A stretch of 64,000 nt of DNA, from the NCBI GenBank assembly GCA_029961685.1, contig JARWKL010000012.1, positions 9,517,955 to 9,581,954 of the forward strand, given 5' to 3'. Within the stretch, counting starts at the first letter, position 1, and each line of letters opens with the position of its first letter. The notes under the pieces are model-generated. The model worked only from the letters and a program-made list of their open reading frames with translations. It ran no database searches and was not told where the DNA came from. Made by a program: the position numbers and the translations under genes. Origin of the DNA: Aristolochia californica (taxonomy: Eukaryota; Streptophyta; Magnoliopsida; Piperales; Aristolochiaceae). Positions 48,701 through 61,711 of the stretch are shown here, in pieces.

Positions 48701-50609
48701 TAGGTCATTTGCATCTTTAACATGTTTCTAGCTTGCATATCCATATTTAAAACACGTGTAGAAAAATTCTCTTTCTTGTAAAATTCCAAGCTATTAGGGT
48801 TGAACTAGTGGAATTTCCCAAACTTGGATCACAAAAGTTTTGTGTTCATTTTTGGTGTGTGAATAAATTTTCTTTACTTACATTTGTTATTATTTTATAT
48901 TTTTTCCGTACATAAACTCTAAAATTTTCATTTTGCTGTGATCTATTTGCCTTTTTTTGTTTACGGGATGAAAGGAGAGAGAAAACTCAAAGTTTTGATT
49001 TATGAAAAAAGTGTACATTTAAAATGGAGACGTACAATGCACAAATGTAGAGAGAGATAATTCTAAAGAGTGTCTGTAATTTTTAGGGAATTTAAGCTCT
49101 TTTTAGTTTTTATATCTCAGGTTTTGCAATCGTTGGGAAAAGGGGGAGGTGGGTGTTTTTAACTAAGTGTTGACTCCCAATTCGTAAGTCATTTCTTACA
49201 AAAATATAGCCCGTTACGGATGATAAATCACTTTGAAATCATTTATGATTGTTAGGTAAGCTTTTTGTAAACGGGCAAAATAATGGCTTGTTTGACTCTG
49301 GTAAATATCCCATCGCACACTCATTGAGAATTTAATGAGCGTTTGTTATTCTCTTTAAAAGCTTTGGATCCATAGGTCATTTGCATCTTTAACATGTTTC
49401 AAGCATGCATATCAATTTTTAAAACACGTGTAGAAGAAATCTCTTTCTTTTAAAATTCAATGCAATTAGGGTTGAACTACTGGAATTTCCCAAACTTGGA
49501 AAAAAAAACATTTGTGTTCTTTTGTGGTGTGTGAAAAAATTTCATGACTTACATTTGTTATTGTTTTAATTTTTTTAAAACATAAACTCTAAAATTTTCA
49601 TTTTGTTGTGATATATTTGCCTTTTTTTATTTACGGGATGAAGGGAGAGCGAAAACTCAAAGTTTTGATTTAAGAAAAAGGTGTACATCTAAAATGGAGA
49701 TGCACAATGCACAAATGTAGAGCGAGATAATTCCAAAGAGTGTTTGTAATTTTTAGCGATTGTAAGATACTTTTAGTTTTTATATCTCAGGTTTTGCAAT
49801 TGTAGGGAAAAGGTAGAGGCGGGGTATTTTTAACGGACTGTTGACACCCAATTCGTATGTCATTTCTTACAAAAATATAGCCCGTTACGAATGAAAAATC
49901 ACTTTACATTCATCTATGATTGTTAGGTCAGCTTTTTGCAAACGGGCAAAATAATGGCTTGTTTGACTCTGGTAAATATCCCACCGCACGTTCACTTAAG
50001 AATTTAATGAGCGTTTGTTATTCTCATTAAAAGCTTTGGATCCATTGGTCATTTTCATCTTTAACATGTTTCAAGCATGCATATCCATTTTTAAAACACG
50101 TGTAGAAGAAATCTCTTTCTTGTAAAATTTCAAGCTATGCGGGTTGAACTAGTGGAATTTCCCAAACTTGGATAACAAAAATTTTGTGTTCATTTGGGGT
50201 GTGTGAATAAATTTTCATTACTTACATTTGTTATTGTTTTAATTTTTTTCCAAACAAATCTCTGAAATTTTCATTTTGTTGTGATCTATTTACCATTTTT
50301 TGTTTACGGCATGAAGGGAGAACGAAAAGTCAACATTTTGATTTAAGAAAAATTGTACATCTAAAATGGAGATAAACAATGCACAAATGTAGAGAGATAT
50401 AATTCCAAAGAGTGCCTGTGATTTATAAGGATTGTAAGCTCTTTTCGGTTTTTAGTTCTCAGGTTTTGCAATCGTCGGGAAAAGGGGGAGGCGGGGGATT
50501 TTTAATTGAGTGTAGACTCCCAATCAGTAAGTCATTTCTTACAATAATAAAGCCCGTTATGAATGAAAAATCACTTTAAAATCATCTTTGATTGTTAGGT
50601 CAGCTTTTT

Positions 50610-53600
50610 GCAAATGGGCAAAATAATGGTTTGTTGGACTCGGGTAAATATCCCACCGCACGTTCACTTAAGAATTTAATGAGCGTTTGTTATTCTCATT
50701 AAAAACTTTGGATCCATAGGTCATTTGCATCTTTAATATATTTCAAGCATGGATATCCATTTTTAAAACATGTGTAGAAGAAATCTCTTTCTTGTAAAAT
50801 TCCAAGCAATTAGGGTTGAACTACTGGAATTTCCCAAACTTGGAAAACAAAACTTTTGTGTTCATTTGTGGTGTGTGATTAAATTTTCATTTCTTACATT
50901 TGTTATTGTTTTAGTTTTTTTTCACACATAAACTCTAAAATTTTCATTTTATTGTGATCTATTTGCCTTTTTTTGTTTACGGGATGAAAGGAGAGCGAAA
51001 ACTCAAAATTTTGATTTAAGAAAAAAGTGTACATCTAAAATGGAGAAGCACAATGCACAAATGTAGAGAGAGATAATTCGAAAGAGTGTTTGTAATTTTT
51101 AGGGATTGGAAGATCTTTTTAGTTTTTATATCTTAGTTTTGCAATCGTCGGGAAAAGGGGGTGGCAGGGTATTTTTAACTGACTGTTGACTCCAAAATCG
51201 TATGTCATTTCTTACAAAAATATAGCCCGTTACTCATGACAAATCACATTACAATCATCGATGATTGTTAGGTCAGCGTTTTACAAACGTGAAAAATAAT
51301 GGCTTGTTTGACTCGGGTAAATATCCCACCGCACATTCATGAGAGAATTTAATGAGAATTTGTTATTCAGTTTAAAAGCTTTGGATCCATAGGTCATTTC
51401 CATCTTTAACATGTTTCAAGCATGCATATCCATTTTTAAAACACGTGTAAAAGAAATCTCTTTCTTGTAAAATTTCAAGCTATTAAGGTTGAACTAGTGA
51501 AATTTCCCAAACTTGGATAAAAAAAATTTTGTGTTCATTTGTGTTTTGTGAATAAATTTTCATTACTTACATTTGTTATTGTTTTAATTTTTTTCCATAC
51601 ATAAACCCAAAAATTTTCATTTTGTTGTGATATTTTTACCTTTTTTTACGGCATGCACGGAGAACGAAAACTCAAAGTTTTGATTTAAGAAAAAAGTGTA
51701 CATTTAAAATGGAGATGCACAATGCACAAATGTAGAGAGATATAATTCCAAAGAGTTTCTATGATTTTTAAGGATTGTAAGCTCTTTTCAGTTTTTAGTT
51801 CTCAAGTTTTGCAATCGTCGGGAAAAGGGGGTGGCGAGGGATTTTTAATTGAGTGTTGACTCCCAATCCGTAAGTCATTTCTTACAATAATATAGCCCGT
51901 TACGGATGATAAATCACTTTACAATCATCTATGATTGTTAGGTAAGCTTTTTGTGAACGGGTAAAATAATGGCTAGTTTGATTTTGGTAAATATCCCACC
52001 GCACGTCAATTAGATTTTAATGAGCGTTTGTTATTCTCTTTAAAAGCTTTGGATCCATAGGTCATTTGCATCTTTAACATGTTTCAAGCATGCATATCCA
52101 TTTTAAAAACACGTGTAGAAGAAATCCCTTTCTTGTAAAATTTCAAGCTATGCGGGTTGAACTAGTGGCATTTCCCAAACTTGGATAACAAAAATTTTGT
52201 GTTCATTTGTGGTGTGTGAATAAATTTTCATTACTTACATTTGTTGTTGTTTTAATTTTTTTCCATACATAAACTCTAAAATTTTCATTTTGTTGTGATC
52301 TTTTTACCTTTTTTTGTTTACGACATGAAAGGAGAACGAAAACTCAAAGTTTTGATTTAAGAAAAAGTGTACATCTAAAATGGAGATGAACAATGCAAAA
52401 ATGTAGAGAGATATAATTCCAAAGAGTGTCTGTGATTTATAAGGATTGTAAGCTCTTTTCGGTTTTTAGTTCTTAGGTTTTGCAATCTTCGGGAAAAGGG
52501 GAGGCGGGGCATTTTTAATTGAGTGTTGAATCCCAATCAGTAACTCATTTCTTATAGTAATATAGCCCGTTACGAATGAAAAATCACTTTAAAATCATCT
52601 ATGATTGTTAGGTCAGCTTTTTGCAAACGGGAAAAATAATGGCTTGTTGGACTCGGGTAAATATCCCACTACACGTTCACTTAAGAATTTAATGAGCGTT
52701 TTTTATTCTCATTAAAAACTTTGGACCCAGAGGTCATTTGCATCTTTAATATATTTCAAGCATGCATATACATTTTTGAAACACGTGTAGAAGAAATCTC
52801 TTTCTTGTAAAATTCCATGCAATTAGGGTTGAACTACTGGAATTTCCCAAACTTGGATAACAAAACTTTTGTGTTCATTTGTGGTGTGTGAATAAATTTT
52901 CTATACTTACATTTTTATTGTTTTAAATTTTTTCCATAAATAAACTCTAAAATTTTCATTTTGTTGCTATCAATCTGCCTTTTTTTTTTTTTTTACGGTA
53001 TGTAGTAGGGAGCGAAAACTGAAAATTTTCATTTAAGAAAAAAGTGTACATCTAAAATGGAGATGCACAATGCACAAATTTAGAAAGAGATAATTCCAAA
53101 GAGTTTCTGTTATTTTTAGGGATTGTAAGCTCTTTTTAGTTTTTATATCTCAAGTTTTGCAATCGTCGGTGAAAGGGGGAGCAGGGGGATTTTTAACTGA
53201 GTGTTGACTCCCTATCCATAAGTCATTTCTTACAAAAATATAGCCCGTTACACATGATAAATCACTTTACAATTCATCTATGATTGTTAGGTCAGCTTTT
53301 TCCAAACGGTTAAAATAATGGCTTGTTTGACTCGGGTAAATATCCTACCGCACGTTCACTAGTGAATTTAATGAGCGTATGTTATTCACTTTAAAAGTTT
53401 TGGATCCATAGGTCATTTGCATCTTTAACATGTTTCAAGCTTGCTTATCCATTTTTAAAACACGTGTAGAAGAAATCTCTTTCTTGTAAAATTCCTAGCT
53501 ATTAGGGTTGAACTAGTGGAATTTCCCAAACTTGGATAACAAAAGTTTTGTGTTCATTTTTGGTGTGTGAATAAATTTTTTTTACTTATATTTGTTATTC

Positions 53601-55060
53601 TTTTAAATTTTTTCCATACATAAACTCTAAAATTTTCATTTTGTTGTGATCTATATGCCTTTTTTGGTTTACGGGATGAAAGGAGAGAGAAAACTCAAAG
53701 TTTTGATTTAAGAAAAAAGTGTACATTTAAAATGGAGACGCACAATACACAAATGAAGAGAGCAATAATTCGAAAGAGTGTCTGTAATTTTTAGTGAATT
53801 TAAGCTCATTTTAGTTTTTATATCACAGGTTTTGCAATCGTCAGGAAAAGGGGGAGGCGGGTGTTTTTAACTGAGTGTTGACTCCCAACCCGTAAGTCAT
53901 TTCTTACAAAAATATAGCCCGTTACGGATTATAAATCACTTTAAAATCATCTATGATTGTTAGGTAAGCTTTTTGTAAACGGGCAAAATAATGGCTTGTT
54001 TGACTCTAGTAAATATCCCACCGCACGTTCATTGAGATTTTAATGAGCATTTGTTATTCTCTTTAAAAGCTTTGGATCCATAGGTCATTTGCATCTTTAA
54101 CATGTTTCAAGCATGCATATCCATTTTTAAAACAGGTGTAGAAGAAATCTCTTTCTTGTAAAATTCCATGCAATTAGGGTTGAACTAGTGGAATTTCCCA
54201 ATCTTGGATAACAAAACTTTTGTGTTGATTTGTGGTTTGTGAATAAATGTTTTTTACTTACATTTTTTATTTTCTAAAATTTTTTCCCTACATAAACTCT
54301 AAAATTTTAATTTTTTGTTATCTATTTGCCTTTTTTTTTTTTTATGCTATGAAAGGGGAGTGAAAACTCAAAATTTTGATATAAGAAAAATGTGTACATC
54401 TAAAATGGAAATGCGAAATGCACAAATTTAGAAGGAGATAATTTCAAAGAGTGTCTGTAATTTTTAGGGATTGTAAGCTCTTTTTAGTTTTTATATCTCA
54501 GGTTTTGCAATCGTCGGGAAAAGGGGGAGGCGGGGGATTTTTAACTAAGTGTTGACTCCCTATCCATAAGTCATCTCTTACAAAAATATTGCCCCTTTCA
54601 AATGATAAATCACTTTAAAATCATCTTTGATTGTTAGGTCAGCTTTTTGCAAATGGGCAAAATAATGGTTTGTTGGACTCGGGTAAATATCCCACCTCAC
54701 GTTCACTTAAGAATTTAATGAGCGTTTGTTATTCTCATTAAAAACTTTGGATCCATAGGTCATTTGCATATTTAATATATTTCAAGCATGGATATCCATT
54801 TTTAAAACATGTGTAGAAGAAATCTCTTTCTTGTAAAATTCCAAGCAATTAGGGTTGAACTACTGGAATTTCCCAAACTTGGAAAACAAAACTTTTGTGT
54901 TCATTTGTGGTGTGTGATTAAATTTTCATTTCTTACATTTGTTATTGTTTTAGTTTTTTTTTCACACATAAACTCTAGAATTTTCATTTTATTGTGATCT
55001 ATTTGCCTTTTTTTGTTTACGGGATGAAAGGAGAGCGAAAACTCAAAGTTTTGATTTAAG
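50610..55060 (+). repeat. Six-monomer spaced duplication (offset about 4040 bp)
   Basis: About 50,610-51,000 and 54,650-55,045 share GGTTTGTTGGACTCGGG, GCATGGATATCC and GTGTGATTAAATTTTCATTTC at an offset of 4040 bp. A third copy of the last variant is near 63,699. The block is nested among other shared segments. For example, 54.2-54.6 kb and 56.2-56.6 kb repeat with an offset of about 2026 bp, three monomers. Confidence 0.75.
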
Positions 55061-57899
55061 AAAAAAGTGTACATCTAAACTGGAGATGCACAATGCACAA
55101 ATGTAGGGAGAGATAATTCCAAAGAGTGTTTGAAATTTTAAGGGATTGTAAGATCTTTTTAGTTTTTATATCTCCAGTTTTGCAATTGTCGGGAAAAGGG
55201 GGAGGTGGGGTATTTTTAACTGACTGTTGACTCCCAATCCGTATGTCATTTATTAAAAAAATATAGCCCGTTACACATGATAAATCACATTACAATCATC
55301 TATGATTGTTAGGTCAGCTTTTTGCAAACGGGCAAAATAATGGCTTGTTTGACTCGGGTAAATATCCCACCGCACGTTCACCAGAGAATTTAATGAGAGT
55401 TTGTTATTCACTTTAAAAGCTTTGGATCCACAGGGTATTTGCATATTTAACATGTTTCAAGCTTCCATATCCATTTTTAAAACACGTGTAGAAGAAATTT
55501 CTTTCCAGTAAAATTTCAAGCTATTAGGGTTGAACTAGTGGAATTTCCCAAATTTGGATAACAAAAATTTTGTGTTCATTTGTAGTGTGTGAATAAATTT
55601 TCATTACTTACATTTTTTATTGTTTTAATTTTTTTCCAAACATAAACTCTAAAATTTTCATTTTGTTATGATCTATTAACCTTTTTTTTTTTTTACGGCA
55701 TGAAGGGAGAACAAAAACTCAAAGTTTTGATTTAAGAAAAAAGAGTACATCTAAAATGGAGATGCACAATGCACAAATGTAGAGAGATATAATTCCAAAG
55801 AGTGTATGTGATTTTTAAGGATTGTAAGCTCTTTTAAGTTATTAGTTCTCTGGTTTTGCAATCGTCGGGAAATGGGGGAGTCGGGGGATTATTAATTGAG
55901 TGTTGACTCCCAATCCGTAAGTCAATTTTTACAGTAATATAGCCCATTACGAATGAAAATCACTTTACAATCATCTATGATTATTAGGTCAGCTTTTTGC
56001 AAACGGGCAAAATAATGGCTTTTTTGACTCGGGTAAATATCCCACCGCACGTTCACTAAAGAATTTAATGAGCGTTTGTTATTCTCATTGAAAGCTTTGG
56101 ATCCGTAGGTCATTTGCATCTTTAACATGTTTCAAGCATGCATATCCATTTTTCAAACACGTGTAGAAGAAATCTCTTTCTTGTAAAATTCCAAGCTATT
56201 AGGGTTGAACTAGTGGAATTTCCCAATCTTGGATAACAAAACTTTTGTGTTGATTTGTGGTTTGTGAATAAATGTTTTTTACTTACATTTTTTATTTTTT
56301 AAAATTTTTTCCCTACATAAACTCTAAAATTTTAATTTTGTTGTTATCTATTTGCCTTTTTTTTTTTTTTTACGCTATGAAAGGGGAGTGAAAACTCAAA
56401 ATTTTGATATAAGAAAAATGTGTACATCTAAAATGGAAATGCGAAATGCACAAATTTAGAAGGAGATAATTTCAAAGAGTGTCTGTAATTTTTAGGGATT
56501 GTAAGCTCTTTTTAGTTTTTATATCTCAGGTTTTGCAATCATCGGGAAAAGGGGGAGGCGGGGGATTTTTAACTAAGTGTTGACTCCCTATCCATAAGTC
56601 ATTTCTTACAAAAATATTGCCCCTTTCAAATGATAAATCACTTTACAATTCATCTATGATTGTTAGGTCAGCTTTTTGCAAACGGGCAAAATAATGGCTT
56701 GTTTGACTTGGGTAATCCCACCGCACGTTCACTGGAGAATTTAATGAGCGTATGTTATTCTCTTTAAAAGCTTTGGATCAATAGGTCATTTGCATCTTTA
56801 TCATGTTTCAAGCTTGCATATCCATTTTTAAAGCACGTGTAGATGAAATCTCTTTCTTGTAAAATTCCAAGCAATTATGGTTGAACTAATGGAATTCCCA
56901 AACCTGGATAACAAAAGTTTTGTGTTCATTTTTTGTGTGTGACTAAATTTTCTGTACTTACATTTGTTATTGTTTTAAATTTTTTCCCTACATAAACTCT
57001 AAAATTTTCATTTTGCTGTGATCAATTTGCCTTTTTTTGTTTACGGGATGAAGGTAGAGAGAAAACTCAAAGTTTTGATTTAAGAAAAAAGTATACATTT
57101 AAAATGGAGACGCACAATGCACAAATGTTGAGAGAGATAATTCCAAAGAATGTCTATAATTTTTAGGGAATTTAAGCTCGTTTTAGTTTTTACATCTCAA
57201 GTTTCGCAATCGTCGGGAAAAGGGGGAGGCGGGGTGTTTTTAACTGAGTGTTGACTCCCAATCCGTAAGTCATTTCTTACAAAAATATAGCCCATTACGG
57301 ATGATAATTCACTTTACAATCATCTATGATTGTTAGGTAAGCTTTTTGTAAATGGGCAAAATAATGGCTTGTATGACTCTTGTAATTATCCCACCGCACG
57401 TTCATTGAGAATTTAATGAGCATTTGTTGTTCTCTTTAAATACTTTGGATCCATAGGTCATTTGCAGCTTTAACATGTTTCAAGCATGCATATCCGTTTT
57501 TAAAACACGTGTAGAAGAAATCTCTTTGTTGTAAAATTCCATGCAATTAGGGTTGAACTACTAGAATTACGCAAACTTGGAAAACAAAACTTTTGTGTTC
57601 ATTTGTGGTGTGTGAATAAATTTAATATACTTACATTTGTTATTGTTTTAATTTTTTTTATACATAAACTTTAAAATTTTCATTTTGATGTGATCTATCT
57701 GCCTTTTTTTGGTTACGGGATTAAGGGAGAGCGAAAACTCAAAGTTTTTATTTTAGAAAAAAGTGTACATCTAAAATGGAGATGCACATTGCACAAATGT
57801 AGAGAAAGATAATTCCAAAGAGTGTTTGTAATTTTTAGGGATTGTAAGATCTTTTTAGTTTTTATATCTCAGGTTTTGCAATCGACGGGAAAAGGGGGA

Positions 57900-57911
57900 G
57901 GGGGGGGGGGG
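57900..57911 (+). repeat. Poly-G run of 12
   Basis: The G-rich tract of this monomer has expanded to an A-interrupted run with 12 consecutive G, in a place where other units have AGGCGGGG. It could be slippage, or an assembly or read-level homopolymer effect. Confidence 0.9.
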
Positions 57912-58039
57912 AGTATTTTTAACTGACTGTTGACTCCCAATCCGTATGTCATTTCTTACAAAAATAGAGCCCGTTACTCATGATAAATCACATTACAATC
58001 ATCTATGATTGTTAGGTCAGCTTTTTGCAAACGGGCAAA

Positions 58040-61000
58040 ATAATGGCTTATTTGACTCGGGTAAATATCCCACCACACGTTCACTAGAGAATTTAATGAG
58101 AGTTTGTTATTCACTTTAAAAGCTCTGGATCCATAGGTTAGTTGCATCTTTAACTTGTTTCAAGCATCCATTTCCATTTTTAAAACACGAGTAGAAGAAA
58201 TCTCTTTCCTGTAAAATTTCAAGCTATTAGGGTTGAACTAGTGGAATTTCCCAAACTTGGATAACAAAAATTTTGTGTTCATTTGTGGTGTGTGAATAAA
58301 TTTTCATTACCTACATTTGTCATAGTTTTAATTTTTTTCCATACAGAAACTCTAAAATTTTTATTTTGTTGTGATCTATTTACCTTTTTTTGTTTACAGC
58401 ATGAAGGGATAACGAAAACTCAAAGTTTTGAATTAAGAAAAAAGTGTATATCTAAAATGGAGATGCACAATGCACAAATGTAGAGAGATATAATTTCAGA
58501 GAGTGTCTGTGATTTTGAAGGATTGTAAGCTCTTTTCAATTTTTAGTTCTCAGGTTTTACAATCGTCAGGAAAAGGGGGAGGCGGGGGATTTTTAATTGA
58601 GTGTTGACTCCCAATCCGTAAGTAATTTCTTACAATAATAGAGCCCGTTAATAATGAAAAATCACTTTACAATCATATATGATTGTTAGGTCAGCTTTTT
58701 CCAAACAGGCAAAATAATGGCTTGTTTGACTCGGGTAAATATCCCACCGCACGTTCACTTAAGAATTTAATGAGTGTATGTTATTCTCTTTAAAAGCTTT
58801 GGATCAATAGGTCATTTGCTTCTTTAACATGTTTCAAGCTTGCATATCCATTTTTAAAACACATGTAGAAGAAATCTCTTTCTTGTAAAATTCCAAGCTC
58901 TTAGGGTTGAACTAGTGGAATTGCCCAATCTAGGATAACAAAACTTTTGTGTTCATTTGTGGTTTGTGATTAAATTTTCGTTACATAAATTTTTTATTTT
59001 TTTCAAATTTTTTCCATACATAAACTCTAAAATTTTCATTTTGTTGTTATCAATTTGCCTCTTTTTTTTTTTTTTTCTTTTTTTTGCAGTAAGTAGGGGG
59101 AGCGAAAACTCAATATTTTGATTTGAGAAAAAAGTGTAAATCTGAAATGGAGATGCACAATGCACAAATTTAGAAAGAGATAATTCCAAAGAGTGTCTGT
59201 AATTTGTAGGGATTGTAAGCTCTTTTTAGTTTTTATATCTCAGGTTTTGCAATCGTCAGGAAAAGGGGGAGGCGGGGGATTTTTAACTTAGTGTTGACTC
59301 CCTATCTAAAAGTCATTTCTTAAAAAATATAGCCCGTTACATATGACAAATCTCTTTACAATTCATCTATGATTGTTAGGTCAGCTTTTTGCAACCGGCA
59401 AAATAATGGCTTGTTTGACTCGGGTAAATATCCCACCGCATGTTCACTAGAGAATTTAATGAGCGTATGTTATTCTCTTTAAAAGCTTTGGATCCATTGG
59501 TCATTTGCGTCTTTAACATGTTTCAAGCTTGCATATCCATTTTGAAAACACGTGTAGAAGAAATCTCTTTCATGTAAAATGCCAAGCTATTAGGGTTGAA
59601 CTAGTGGAATTTCCCAAACTTGGATAACAAAAGTTTTGTGTTCATTTTTGGTGAGTGAATAAATTTTCTTTACTTACATTTGTTATTGTTTTAAATTTTT
59701 TCCATACATAAACTCTAAAATTTTCATTTTGCTGTGATCTTTTTGCCTTTTTTTTATGGGATGAAAGGAGAGAGAAAACTCAAAGTTTTGATTTAAGAAA
59801 AAAGTGTACATTTGAAATGGAGACGTACAATGCAAAAATGTAGACAGAGATAATTCCAAAGAGTGTCTATAATTTTTAGGGAATTTAAGCACTTTTATTT
59901 TTTAAATCTCATGTTTTGCAATCGTCAAGAAAAGGGGGAGGCAGTTGTTTTTAACTGAGTGTTGATTCCCAATCCATATGTCATTTCTTACAAAAATATA
60001 GCCCGTTACGGATGATAAATCACTTAAAATCATCTATAATTGTTAGGTAAGCTTTTTCTAAACGGGCAAAAATAATGGCTTGTTTGACTCTGGTAAATAT
60101 CCCACCGCACGTTCATTGAGAATTTAATGAGCGTTTGTTATTCTCTTTAAAAGCTTTGGATCCATAGGTCATTTGCATCTTTAACATGTTTCATGCATGC
60201 ATATCAATTTTTAAAACACGTGTAGAAGAAATCTCTTTCTTGTAAAATTCCATGCAATTAGGGTTGAACTACTAGAATTTCCCAAACTTGGAAAACAAAA
60301 CTTTTGTGTTCATTTGTGGCGTGTGAATAAATTTTCTATACTTACATTTGTTATTTTTTTAATTTTTTTTCAGACATAACCTCTAAAATTTTCATTTTGT
60401 AGTGATCTATGTGCCTTTTTTTGTTTATGGGATGAAAGGAGAGAGAAAACTCAAAGTTTTGATTTAAGAAAAAAGTGTACATCTAAAATGGAGATGCACA
60501 TTGCACAAATGTAGAGAGAGATAATTCCAAAGAGTGTTTGTAATTTTTAGGGATTGTAAGATCTTTTTAGTTTTTATATCTTAAGTTTTGCAATCGTCGG
60601 GAAAAGGGGGAGGTGGGGTATTTTTAACTGACTATTGACTCCCAATCTGTATGTCATTTCTTACAAAAATGTAGCCCGTTACTCATGATAAATCATATTA
60701 CAATCATTTGTGATTGTTAGGTCAGCTTTTTGCAAACGGGCAAAATAATGGATTGTTTGACTCGAGTAAATATCCCACCGCACGTTCACTAGAGAATTTA
60801 ATGAGAGTTTGTTATTCACTTTAAAAGCTTTGGATCCATAGGTCATTTGCATCTGTATGATGTTTCAAGCATGCATATCCATTTTAAAAACACGTGTAGA
60901 AGAAATCTCTTTCTTGTAAAAATTTCAAGATATTAGGGTTGAACTATTGGAATTTCCCAAACTTGGATAACAAAAATTTTGTGTTGATTTGTGGTTAGTG

Positions 61001-61711
61001 AATAAATTTCTATTACTTAGATTTGTTATTGTTTTCATTTTTTTTCCATACATAAACTCTAAAATTTGCATTTTGTTGTGATCTATTTACCTTTTTTTTT
61101 GTTTATAGCATGAAGGGAGAACGAAAACTCAAAGTTTTGATTTAAGAAAAAATTGTACATCTAAAATGAAGATTCACAATGCACAAATGTAGAGTGATAT
61201 AATTCTAAACAGTGTCTGTGATTTTTAAGGATTGTAAGCTTTTTTCAGTTTTTGGTTCTCAGGTTCTGCAATCGTCGAGAAAAGGGGGAGGCTGGTGGAT
61301 TTTTTATATGAGTGTTCACTCCCAATCAGTAAGTCATTTGCATCTTTAACATGTTTCATGCATGCATATCCATTTTTAAAAAACGTGTAGAAGAAATCTC
61401 TTTCTTGTAAAATTCCAAGCTATTAGGGTTGAAGTAGTGGAATTTCCCAATCTTGTATAACAAAACTTTTGTGTTCATTTGTGGTTTGTGATTAAATTTT
61501 CTTTACTTACATTTTTTATTTTTTAAATTTCTTCCATACATAAACTCTAAAATTTTCATTTTGTAGTTATGAATTTGCCTTTTTTTTTTTACACTATGAA
61601 AGGGGAGCGAAAACTCAAAACTTTGATTTAAGAAAAAAGTGTACATCTAAAATGGAAATGAACAATACACAAATTTAGAAAGAGATAATTCCAAAGAGTG
61701 TCTGTAATTTT
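58040..61711 (+). repeat. Large duplicated block B of the satellite
   Basis: Partner of block A. It lacks the monomer that A has at about 42,780-43,450: its sequence switches from one monomer type to the next at about 58,760-58,780. It has one monomer (about 60,230-60,900) that A lacks. It shares the 181-bp deletion (GTCATTT at 61333-61339). Immediately to its right, at about 61711-61716, a further deletion of about 470 bp removes most of one monomer. Confidence 0.87.

Noticed and set aside
57900..57911. Poly-G run as a functional element
   Set aside because: A single unit expanded by slippage or sequencing error is the simpler explanation.
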